Shown here piece after piece: positions 27,676 through 35,559 of a stretch of DNA of 64,000 nucleotides. How positions within the stretch are numbered: the first letter of the stretch is position 1; every line of letters starts with the position of its first letter. A program made the position numbers and the translations under genes. This DNA comes from Rasiella rasia (GTDB taxonomy: Bacteria > Bacteroidota > Bacteroidia > Flavobacteriales > Flavobacteriaceae), in NCBI RefSeq assembly GCF_011044175.1, contig NZ_CP049057.1:573501-637500 (forward strand), written 5' to 3'. A model generated the notes under the pieces. The model had not been told where the DNA came from, made no database searches, and saw only the letters and a program-made list of their open reading frames with translations.

Positions 27676-29106
27676 TTACTCATTTTCCTCAAAAAATTCA
27701 TTTTTAAAGCCAATTAGGAACAATTTTTCCTTCGCTCTAGTGATTGCGGTATACAACCAACGCAGGTATTCTTTATCCACGCCATTGGGTAGATAGGGTT
27801 GTTCTACAAAAACAGTGTTCCATTGTCCTCCTTGAGATTTGTGACATGTAATAGCATATGAAAATTTAACCTGCAAGGCATTAAAATATTTGTTCTTTTT
27901 TACCGCCAGAAATTTTTTGTACTTACTTTTTTCATCGGCATAATCTTTCATTACTTCTTGGTACAACTGGTTAGATTCTTCATACGTTAGTGAGGATGTT
28001 TCAGAAACTAAGGTGTCTAATAGCAAAACAGTTTCAAAAGGCTTCATTTTAGGATAATCGATCATTTGTACTTGTACTTCAGCAAAACGAAACCCATAAA
28101 GCTCCTTAATCTTGAAAATTTCCAGCACTTTAACAATATCGCCATTCGCAATAAAACCAGCTTCACTTGTTGGTTTAACCCAATGATAGTTGTTTTTAAC
28201 CACCATAAGATAATCCCCAGCAGAAAGTTCTTCTTCTTGGTATAAAATTCGATTACGAATGTTCTGATTATAAAGATTAGCGCGTTTATTAGACCTAACT
28301 ATAATGACAGTTTCTTCATTACCCTGGTTATGATAGCAGTCGCTAATAGCGTCAAGCAATTCGTGCCCATCTTGCGGACGCACCACTTCTGGAAAAGGAA
28401 GCTCACTAAATTTGAACTGATCGTAAAAACCATTGTCTAATACGCTTCTTAACCGTGTAGCATTGTATAAAATACCGCTATCATTTTGCTGGCGTACTAC
28501 CTCGTCAAGCTCTATAGAAAGCACTTCTTTATTGTAATGGCTTTCTAATGTTCTAGCATCTAAAGCGGGACTTAGGCTTAATTTAACGGGAGGTAGCTGA
28601 GCAGTATCTCCAATGAGTAAAAGCTTACAATTACTACCGCTGTAGACAAATTCCATTAAATCGTCTAACAGCGAACCGTTTTCAAATAATTTAGATTCTT
28701 GAGCCACATCAGGAATCATAGAAGCTTCGTCTACGATAAAAACAATGTTCCTTCCTTTGTTTTTTTGCAACGTAAAAGAGACTCCACCACCGCTTTCGCT
28801 TTTTGGCACGTATATTTTTTTATGAATGGTTAGGGCTTGCTTTCCTGCATAATTACTTATAACCTTAGCTGCGCGCCCTGTAGGAGCTAAAAGCGAAAAC
28901 GATTTCTGGGCTTTCCATAAATTTTTAACCAAAGTACCTACTAAAGTTGTCTTTCCTGTACCTGCAAAACCTTTTAAAAGGAACACTTCATCATTGTTTT
29001 TGCTCAATACAAATTTAGCCAACAGCTGTAAGGTAACTTCCTGTTTAGCAGTAGGAGTATGTGCGAAATCATGTTTCAACAAGCTATAAAAGCGAGAAGC
29101 GTCCAT
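27676..29106 (-). CDS. RecD-like ATP-dependent DNA helicase
   Basis: A 476-residue superfamily 1 helicase of the RecD2/UvrD_C_2 type. Walker A is GFAGTGKTT (about 46-54), Walker B is FIVDEASMI (about 130), and the C-terminal motifs include ITCHKSQGGQW and the final AITRAKEKLFLIG. It is shorter than RecD2 because it lacks the long N-terminal domain, so it is a small stand-alone ATPase of unknown partner. Widespread in Bacteroidetes. Divergent from the gene at 29237. Confidence 0.9.
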   Translation of the reverse strand: MDASRFYSLLKHDFAHTPTAKQEVTLQLLAKFVLSKNNDEVFLLKGFAGTGKTTLVGTLVKNLWKAQKSFSLLAPTGRAAKVISNYAGKQALTIHKKIYVPKSESGGGVSFTLQKNKGRNIVFIVDEASMIPDVAQESKLFENGSLLDDLMEFVYSGSNCKLLLIGDTAQLPPVKLSLSPALDARTLESHYNKEVLSIELDEVVRQQNDSGILYNATRLRSVLDNGFYDQFKFSELPFPEVVRPQDGHELLDAISDCYHNQGNEETVIIVRSNKRANLYNQNIRNRILYQEEELSAGDYLMVVKNNYHWVKPTSEAGFIANGDIVKVLEIFKIKELYGFRFAEVQVQMIDYPKMKPFETVLLLDTLVSETSSLTYEESNQLYQEVMKDYADEKSKYKKFLAVKKNKYFNALQVKFSYAITCHKSQGGQWNTVFVEQPYLPNGVDKEYLRWLYTAITRAKEKLFLIGFKNEFFEENE

Positions 29107-29236
29107 AAAATAAGTAGATTGTAAAGGCTAAAGATAGGTAGCTTTTTTTCAGAATTTAGGCTGACGAACAAAAAAAAATTGTAGCTTTGCTACAGACCAA
29201 AAAAAGCTAAATACTCTAATTAAACTATCATATCTA

Positions 29237-29908
29237 ATGAAAATTGTTCTTCAAATTGTACTGTGGATTGCTATCATATTCTTAGGATACAAATTATACG
29301 GTTCTATCACAGGCCCAATAGAGTTTAATAAAATAAAGGAGGCGCGATACAAAAAAGTAATCGTTAACCTTCAAGATATACAAGCCGCTGAATTAGCGCA
29401 CCAAGAAATTACCGGTAGCTTTACAGGAAGTTTCGACAGCTTAATTAGATTTATAGATACTGCTCAATATGCCATTACCCAACGTCGTGATACAAGTTAT
29501 CCAGATGTTGCTAAAAACAAGGCATTTGGATTAGACCCACAAACTGGTGGGTATATCTTAGAAGCCATTATTGTTGATACATTACGATTTACTTCAGTAA
29601 AAGATTCATTGTATCAAGGTACTGACAGATATAAAAGCATGATGAATATTCCTGTAGAGGGTATAGATAAAAAGATTGAGCTACAAGCTGGCAAATTCTT
29701 GAAAAACGATGTTGAATACGCGGTATTTGAAGCTAAAGTTGCAAAAACAGACTTGTTATCAGACTTAGACAAAGACCTTATGGCACAAGAATTACAGGTA
29801 GTTTCAGTAGATGGTGTGAATGGTAAATTCATTAAAGTAGGTGCCATGGATGAAGTAAACACAAGTGGTAACTGGCCTAAAAACTTAGAAACTGCAAAAA
29901 AGCAATAA
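29237..29908 (+). CDS. Membrane-anchored protein of unknown function
   Basis: A 223-residue protein with one N-terminal transmembrane helix (IVLQIVLWIAIIFLGYKLYG, about 3-22) and a soluble domain facing the periplasm. The domain begins with a helical segment (NKIKEARYKKVIVNLQDIQ) that recalls pseudopilin-like N-termini. No catalytic motif is recognised. It sits directly before the DUF3822 and rsmD genes on the same strand, an arrangement I associate with Bacteroidetes genomes. Function unknown. Confidence 0.75.
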   Translation: MKIVLQIVLWIAIIFLGYKLYGSITGPIEFNKIKEARYKKVIVNLQDIQAAELAHQEITGSFTGSFDSLIRFIDTAQYAITQRRDTSYPDVAKNKAFGLDPQTGGYILEAIIVDTLRFTSVKDSLYQGTDRYKSMMNIPVEGIDKKIELQAGKFLKNDVEYAVFEAKVAKTDLLSDLDKDLMAQELQVVSVDGVNGKFIKVGAMDEVNTSGNWPKNLETAKKQ

Positions 29909-29909
29909 C

Positions 29910-30695
29910 ATAACAACTCAAAGTAATAGACTGTCCGTTCAAGTAACATTGACCGGACTTTCTTTTTTGGTTACATCTCATAATCGTGATGAAGTATTGT
30001 TTTTTAAAGAACACACCTTCCCTGCTCAATATACCCCACAGGATATATTAGTAGTACTTAAATCGGAAATTGACAAAGAAACTATACTAAAAGATTGTAG
30101 TGAAATTTCGGTAGTCTACGCAGACAGCGCTTATACGTTAGTCCCAAAAGTGTTGTTTGATGAAACAAAACTTAGTGAATATTTAAAATTCAATTCTAAA
30201 TTACTTGCCGGAGATTTTATAGCATTTGATGATGTAGAAAATCATGATATGAATGTAGTGTATGTCCCACTTGTTAATGTTAATAATTACTTTTTTGAAA
30301 CCTTTGGGAGCTTTCAATACTACCATGCTACCAGCATACTATTAGCAACAATTCTAACTGCGGAAAAGCAGCAAGACAAGTCAACGATGTATATTCATGT
30401 TGGGCAGCATCAAATAGACCTTATTGCCGTAGAAAATGGAGCATTATTATTATGTAACTCCTACCCTTTTAAAACATCTGAAGACTTAGCATATTATGTA
30501 CTCTTCGCCTTTGAACAATTAAAATGGAGTACTAATACAGTTGAAACTTTACTTCTTGGAGAAATCTCTGAAAAAAGCCCACACTTCGAATTGCTTTACA
30601 CCTACATTAGGAATCTATCTATTTATTCTGTAGAGAGCAAGCTAACCACAGACCTACTTGAACCACACCAACACTATTTATTAAAAAACACCTAG
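29910..30695 (+). CDS. DUF3822 family protein, apparent ATA start
   Basis: A protein of about 261 residues of the Bacteroidetes family DUF3822, thought to have an actin-like ATPase (FtsA/PilM-like) fold. The conserved N-terminal block LSVQVTLTGLSF begins upstream of the first standard start codon in the frame (TTG at 29949, inside the block). Reading back, no ATG or GTG exists before an in-frame TAG at 29886. ATA at 29910, one base after the upstream stop codon, would give I/M-TTQSNRLSVQ. CTG at 29931 is another option. I set the start at 29910 with low certainty for the exact base. Next to rsmD. Confidence 0.7.
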   Translation: MTTQSNRLSVQVTLTGLSFLVTSHNRDEVLFFKEHTFPAQYTPQDILVVLKSEIDKETILKDCSEISVVYADSAYTLVPKVLFDETKLSEYLKFNSKLLAGDFIAFDDVENHDMNVVYVPLVNVNNYFFETFGSFQYYHATSILLATILTAEKQQDKSTMYIHVGQHQIDLIAVENGALLLCNSYPFKTSEDLAYYVLFAFEQLKWSTNTVETLLLGEISEKSPHFELLYTYIRNLSIYSVESKLTTDLLEPHQHYLLKNT

Positions 30696-30701
30696 TTACA
30701 C

Positions 30702-31235
30702 GTGCGAATTATCTCCGGATTATATAAAGGGAAACGTCTTATAGCGCCCAAACAGCTGCCTGTTCGACCTACAACAGATTTTGCAAAAGAAGGCTTGTTT
30801 AATATTTTAAACAATAGATTATACTTCGATGAAGTTTCAATGCTTGACCTGTTTGCAGGGACTGGAAATATTGGGTTTGAGTTTGCTTCACGAGGTTGTA
30901 AAAACATCACCAGCGTAGATGCACACTATGGCTGCGTTTCGTACATTCAAAAAATTTCAGAAGAACTATCTTTCCCAATAACCGCCATTAAAGCAGATGT
31001 TCTAAAATATCTACAGCACGCCACAGGATCTTTCGACCTAATTTTTGCAGACCCGCCATATGATTTTGATCATGAGACCTTGTCTAAATTGGTTGAAGGA
31101 GTGTATACAAACAACTTGTTAAACCCTCAAGGACTCCTAATAATTGAACACACTAAACATCTTGACCTAAGCGATATTTCAAATTTTCAAGAAAGTAGAA
31201 AATATGGAGGTTCAGTTTTTAGTTTTTTCAGTTAA
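30702..31235 (+). CDS. rsmD: 16S rRNA (guanine(966)-N(2))-methyltransferase
   Basis: Methylates G966 of 16S rRNA in the 30S subunit using S-adenosylmethionine. The 177-residue sequence starts with a GTG, begins MRIISGLYKGKRL, and shows the SAM motif LDLFAGTGNIG (about 48-58) and the catalytic DPPY at 117-120. It starts six bases after the DUF3822 stop; RsmD and DUF3822 appear linked in this group. Confidence 0.94.
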   Translation: MRIISGLYKGKRLIAPKQLPVRPTTDFAKEGLFNILNNRLYFDEVSMLDLFAGTGNIGFEFASRGCKNITSVDAHYGCVSYIQKISEELSFPITAIKADVLKYLQHATGSFDLIFADPPYDFDHETLSKLVEGVYTNNLLNPQGLLIIEHTKHLDLSDISNFQESRKYGGSVFSFFS

Positions 31236-31349
31236 AATACTATATATTAGCTACTTATACCCTAAGTAATTTCTTGTATTTAGATTGCTTAGTGTATTTA
31301 TTAATGTTGGCTATTTACTAATGTTCCTCATAATATTGTATCTTTCACT

Positions 31350-31742
31350 ATGACTGCGATTAAAAAAATCTCTTTAGATTTTGCCGATATTGCTGTGCAC
31401 GAGCACTATATTATTTCTACAATTCATGAGGGCGTAACATTCGGGAAAGCTCACCTAGATGCCATGTTCGAGGTATTTAATACCTATTACAAAGATCGCC
31501 CGTTTATTTCTATTGCAAATAGAAAGTTTGATTATACCATAGATCCAAATATGCTAAGCGCTAGAAATCATCCCGATTTGCTTGCCATCGCTATTGTATA
31601 TTATACCGATGCAGCAAAAGAGATAGTACAATTTGAAAAGAAATTCTACAATGGTATCTACGAAATGTTCGATTCGCTAGAAAAAGCCCAAGAATGGAGT
31701 TTGGAGTTGTTAGAAAAGCATTTAAAAAAAGCAGGCCTATAA
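31350..31742 (+). CDS. SpoIIAA/STAS-like small protein, paralogue of the gene at 15394
   Basis: A 130-residue soluble protein, collinear with the one at 15394-15765. Shared positions include the HEHYII block near residue 18, YYKDRPFISI near 48, and a C-terminal helix ending in Lys residues. Probably a SpoIIAA/STAS-like fold; role unknown. The last four codons overlap the 3' end of RNase P RNA on the other strand, so its stop codon lies in the P1 helix of rnpB. A -7-like TATCTTTC lies just before the ATG. Confidence 0.7.
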   Translation: MTAIKKISLDFADIAVHEHYIISTIHEGVTFGKAHLDAMFEVFNTYYKDRPFISIANRKFDYTIDPNMLSARNHPDLLAIAIVYYTDAAKEIVQFEKKFYNGIYEMFDSLEKAQEWSLELLEKHLKKAGL

Positions 31743-32032
31743 GCCGGATTCTGTATTCATCTAAGACGAACCCTTATCATTTATCTGGACGTTACATTAC
31801 TGCAACGCTCTAGCTGCCTACCCTCCAGCATCGGGCGGGAACCCTTAACGCTGGTTTACGTGGCATTTCACCGCATAGAGTTTACCTGGTTTCACTACAG
31901 CATTACCTGTACATTCTTTCTGTTGCACTAGTCCTATTCGCCTGAGGCGAACGACGGCCGTTAACCGTTATGCTTCCCTATGGTGTCCGGACTTTCCTCT
32001 CCAAATTGCTTTAGAGCGATAAGACGGCCTGC
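31731..32032 (-). ncRNA. rnpB: RNase P RNA (catalytic RNA of ribonuclease P)
   Basis: Catalytic RNA that trims the 5' leader of precursor tRNAs together with protein RnpA. On the minus strand the P1 helix is formed by GCAGGCC at 32032-32026 and GGCCTGC ending at 31731. The universal P4 signature GAGGAAAGTCCGGAC appears near 32003-31989, and the 3' segment ACAGAATCCGGCTTAT is near 31754-31739. The size of about 302 nt fits bacterial type A. The end overlaps the last 12 bases of the convergent SpoIIAA-like gene. Confidence 0.95.
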
Positions 32033-32126
32033 TGCACAAAAGTAACTTAATGTTAATAAATAGCGTAAAAAGGGAGTTTGTATTTTTCTAAAACTAATCC
32101 TTCATAACTATATTTGTTTTATTACT

Positions 32127-33953
32127 ATGGAACATTTTATTGTATCGGCTCGAAAGTATAGACCTACCGTTTTTAAAGACGTAGTGGGGCAACAGGCGAT
32201 TACCAATACGCTAGATAACGCTATTGAAAACAACCACTTAGCTCAGGCTTTGTTGTTTACAGGTCCGAGAGGTGTTGGAAAAACTACCTGTGCCAGAATT
32301 CTAGCAAAAAAAATTAACCAGGATGGTACTCAAACCGAAGATGAAGATTTTGCCTTTAATATCTTCGAATTAGATGCTGCATCTAATAATTCGGTAGACG
32401 ATATTAGGAATCTTATCGATCAAGTTCGAATACCTCCACAAGTTGGTACTTATAAAGTTTATATTATTGATGAGGTGCATATGCTTTCTTCTGCAGCATT
32501 TAATGCCTTTCTAAAAACATTAGAAGAGCCTCCTAAGCATGCTATCTTTATTTTAGCTACTACGGAAAAGCATAAAATTATTCCAACTATACTCTCTCGG
32601 TGTCAAATTTTCGATTTTAGACGAATTTCTGTACTAGACATTAAAGAACACCTTGCTCAAGTTGCGCAATCTGAAGGTGTTCAAGCCAACGACGATGCCC
32701 TACACATCATTGCTCAAAAAGCAGATGGTGCCTTACGTGACGCACTTTCAATTTTTGACAGAGTTGTTAGTTTTAGCGGAAAAACCCTGACTCGAGAAGC
32801 GGTTACCGAAAACTTAAACGTATTAGACTATACCTACTATTTTAACATCACTTCACTACTCTTAGAGAACAACATTCCGCAGGTATTACTCTCATATAAC
32901 GACATCATTGCAAAAGGTTTTGACGGGCACCATTTTATCATGGGACTAGCCTCTCATTTTCGAGATTTACTAGTGTGCAAGCATCAAGAAACTATAGCAC
33001 TTTTAGAAGTAGGTGAACAAGTTAAAGCCATGTATTTTGAGCAGTCTCAAAAAACAGAAAAATCATTTTTAATTGAAGCGATAGCTCTGGCAAATACATG
33101 CGATTTAAAATATAAAACAAGTCGTAATCAACGCTTATTGGTAGAGTTATGTTTACTTGAATTAGCATCACTCACGGCTAAAGACGAAAAAAAAAAGTCT
33201 AGTTTAAACGAAAAACGTTTTGTTTTACCTCCTTCGCATTTTAAAGACTTTGCACCTTCTGTAGTTGAAACATTAGATGTTGAACAAACTCATAAAGAGC
33301 TTGATACCAATACAAATGAAAAAATTGAGGATACTAAATTAACCGATTCAGAAAACAAACCTTCACCTTCCCTGCCTGAAACTACTCCAAAAACAGAAGT
33401 TTCAGAAGTCGCAGCAACCAAAATAGAAAAATCACAAGTTCCTGCGAATGAACGCGTTATTGAGCGACCTCAAATTTTAGCAGAACGCAATGCTAAGAAA
33501 GTTTCAGCACTCTCGCTAAAAAGTATTAAAAAGAAGCAAGAGCTTCAAAAAGCCCTAGTGGCCAATCAGCCAGATCAAAAAAATCTGCCAAAAGATGCGT
33601 TCACTGAAGAATCTATGTTGGCGGCTTGGAACACCTACACCCAAAAAATGGAAACCGAAGGAAATTTCAATCTACATTCGCATTTAGCGATGGGTGTGCC
33701 AAGGTTAGAAGGAAATTTATTGCACCTAGAGTTTCCGAATAACACCATAAAGACTGAAGTAGAGCGCGCAAAATTTGAGCTTCTAGGATTTTTACGGGAA
33801 CAACTAAACAATTACGATGTTGATTTGTCTATAGAGGTGAATGAAGCAGAGATAAAACGCTATGCATATACACCAAAAGAGAAATTTGAAAAATTGATGG
33901 AGAAGAATCCGCTAATCGACAAATTGCGAAAAGAATTTGACTTAGACATATAA
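32127..33953 (+). CDS. dnaX: DNA polymerase III subunit gamma/tau, without the zinc module
   Basis: Clamp-loader ATPase of the replisome. The 608 residues start MEHFIVSARKYRPTVFKDVV, with Walker A GPRGVGKTT at 46-54, the DEVHM Walker B near 115 and the sensor SRC motif ILSRCQIFDF. The four-cysteine zinc module normally found between Walker A and ELDAASN is absent: residues 62-80 are short and acidic without cysteine. Residues 380-490 are a charged, low-complexity linker; a conserved C-terminal domain (about 500-608) follows. The miaE gene starts one base before its stop ends. Confidence 0.95.
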   Translation: MEHFIVSARKYRPTVFKDVVGQQAITNTLDNAIENNHLAQALLFTGPRGVGKTTCARILAKKINQDGTQTEDEDFAFNIFELDAASNNSVDDIRNLIDQVRIPPQVGTYKVYIIDEVHMLSSAAFNAFLKTLEEPPKHAIFILATTEKHKIIPTILSRCQIFDFRRISVLDIKEHLAQVAQSEGVQANDDALHIIAQKADGALRDALSIFDRVVSFSGKTLTREAVTENLNVLDYTYYFNITSLLLENNIPQVLLSYNDIIAKGFDGHHFIMGLASHFRDLLVCKHQETIALLEVGEQVKAMYFEQSQKTEKSFLIEAIALANTCDLKYKTSRNQRLLVELCLLELASLTAKDEKKKSSLNEKRFVLPPSHFKDFAPSVVETLDVEQTHKELDTNTNEKIEDTKLTDSENKPSPSLPETTPKTEVSEVAATKIEKSQVPANERVIERPQILAERNAKKVSALSLKSIKKKQELQKALVANQPDQKNLPKDAFTEESMLAAWNTYTQKMETEGNFNLHSHLAMGVPRLEGNLLHLEFPNNTIKTEVERAKFELLGFLREQLNNYDVDLSIEVNEAEIKRYAYTPKEKFEKLMEKNPLIDKLRKEFDLDI

Positions 33954-34558
33954 TGGCTAAAAACGAAGACATAAAGATGCTCGGACTTAAATTACCCACA
34001 GATCCGCGCTGGGTGAATATTGTTGAGAAAAACATTGAAGAAATTCTTACAGACCATGCCTATTGTGAGCAAAAAGCTGCTTCTACCGCTATTTCTCTCA
34101 TTGTTTCCTTTCCAGAATACACCGAATTGGTACAAGAGATGGTTTCACTCGTAAAAGAAGAAATTAGCCATTTTAAGATGGTACACGACAAAATAATTGC
34201 TCGTGGATGGGTGATGGGACGAGATCGTAAAGATCATTACGTACTGGCAATTACCAAATTTTTCCCAAAAGGGGGAAGCAGAACAACACAGCTCGTACAC
34301 AGATTATTATATGCCGCACTTATTGAAGCCAGAAGCTGTGAACGTTTTAGATTGCTTAGTGAGCAACTAGAAGACAAGTCGTTAGCAGATTTCTATAGAA
34401 AACTTATGGTGAGTGAAGCTGGGCATTACACCATGTTTTTAGGATTTGCCAGACAATATGGGGAGCGCAACGAAGTAGACCAAAAATGGAAAGAATTACT
34501 TGCCTACGAAGCTGAAGTAATGAAAGACTTAAGCAAGCAGGAAACTATACATGGGTAG
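33953..34558 (+). CDS. miaE: tRNA-(ms2io6A)-hydroxylase
   Basis: A 201-residue ferritin-like di-iron monooxygenase that hydroxylates the isopentenyl group of modified A37 in tRNA. Family blocks include LGLKLPTDPRWV, EQKAASTAISLIV, the di-iron ligand segments EEISHFKMVH and EARSCERFRLL, and SEAGHYTMFLGFA. It overlaps the dnaX stop by one base. A small hairpin (AACTACG/CGTAGTT, 34600-34621) between miaE and the convergent ppx may terminate both. Confidence 0.93.
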   Translation: MAKNEDIKMLGLKLPTDPRWVNIVEKNIEEILTDHAYCEQKAASTAISLIVSFPEYTELVQEMVSLVKEEISHFKMVHDKIIARGWVMGRDRKDHYVLAITKFFPKGGSRTTQLVHRLLYAALIEARSCERFRLLSEQLEDKSLADFYRKLMVSEAGHYTMFLGFARQYGERNEVDQKWKELLAYEAEVMKDLSKQETIHG

Positions 34559-34599
34559 TAAATAGTAAGGTTTAAATGAGCGTATTCTTAGGACTTTCA

Positions 34600-34621
34600 A
34601 CTACGTAATAAATCGTAGTTT
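34600..34621. terminator. Weak hairpin between miaE and ppx
   Basis: AACTACG (34600-34606) and CGTAGTT (34615-34621) form a 7-bp stem between convergent genes. There is no strong T-run, so a terminator role is uncertain. Confidence 0.35.
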
Positions 34622-34643
34622 GCAAGAGACACACCACAGACCA

Positions 34644-35555
34644 CTAGCGCACCTCCATGTCTTTCGCCGCTCTTTCGTTATAAAGACTTTTAATAATCCC
34701 ATCTGCAAGACCAATTTTTGGAACATAAATATTCTTGGCCTTACTCCATTTCATAGCAGAAAGATATATACGTGTTGCAGGAATGATAACGTCTGCCCTA
34801 TCTGGATTCATCTGAAGCTCAAAAATACGCTCATGATAGGTCATTTCTTTAATTCTTTCAAAGTAACTAGACATAAAGAAATAGCTAAGCGGCTTCCCAA
34901 TTTTCTTGTTACTGCTTTTATAGATGCTGTTAATATTTCCGCCAGAACCAATCACGTTAATCTTACTATACTGCTGGGTATTTTCTTTAATCCAATCGCG
35001 TACCTCGTCCCAGATAGATTCGCGAACCATATCGTTTAGAATACGTACTGTTCCTAGTTTAAACGAACGACTTACAATACTTTTTCCGTTGGCAAATACT
35101 GTAAACTCAGTGCTTCCACCTCCTACATCGACATACAAGAAAACTTTATTGTCTTCTATAAGATCTTTTAAGTCTGTAGAAGCAATGATGGCAGCTTCAT
35201 CGGTACCATCAATTATATGAATTCTAATTCCGGTTGTTTCAAAAATGCTTGCTGCTATATCAGTTCCGTTTCTTGCTTCACGCATTGCGCTTGTAGCACA
35301 GGCTCTATACGATACCACATTGTGTGTTTTCATGATTAGACTAAAGGCGGTCATGGCGTCTATCATTCTATGATAGTTTTTTTCTGAAATTTTCTCTTCC
35401 AAAAACACATCGGCCCCTAAACGAATAGGAACCCGAACAAGTGACGTCTTTTTAAATAAGGGTGACGATCCCTCTCGCTCAATAACCGTGGCAATAAGTA
35501 GCCTTATGGCGTTAGAGCCAATATCGATTGCAGCGAATTTTTCTATTTTGAGCAA
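34644..35555 (-). CDS. Ppx/GppA family exopolyphosphatase
   Basis: A 303-residue ASKHA-fold phosphatase that removes terminal phosphates from polyphosphate and perhaps from pppGpp. The phosphate-1 loop is AAIDIGSNAIRLLIA (about 8-22), and phosphate-2 is VDVGGGSTEF (about 138-147). It is shorter than E. coli Ppx, lacking the HD-type C-terminal domain, as often in Bacteroidetes. It starts four bases after the ppk1 stop, so polyphosphate making and breaking are co-transcribed. Confidence 0.9.
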   Translation of the reverse strand: MLKIEKFAAIDIGSNAIRLLIATVIEREGSSPLFKKTSLVRVPIRLGADVFLEEKISEKNYHRMIDAMTAFSLIMKTHNVVSYRACATSAMREARNGTDIAASIFETTGIRIHIIDGTDEAAIIASTDLKDLIEDNKVFLYVDVGGGSTEFTVFANGKSIVSRSFKLGTVRILNDMVRESIWDEVRDWIKENTQQYSKINVIGSGGNINSIYKSSNKKIGKPLSYFFMSSYFERIKEMTYHERIFELQMNPDRADVIIPATRIYLSAMKWSKAKNIYVPKIGLADGIIKSLYNERAAKDMEVR

Positions 35556-35559
35556 ACTA

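Noticed and set aside
31350-32126. tRNA or riboswitch in the gap before dnaX
   Set aside because: The structured sequence is fully explained by RNase P RNA.
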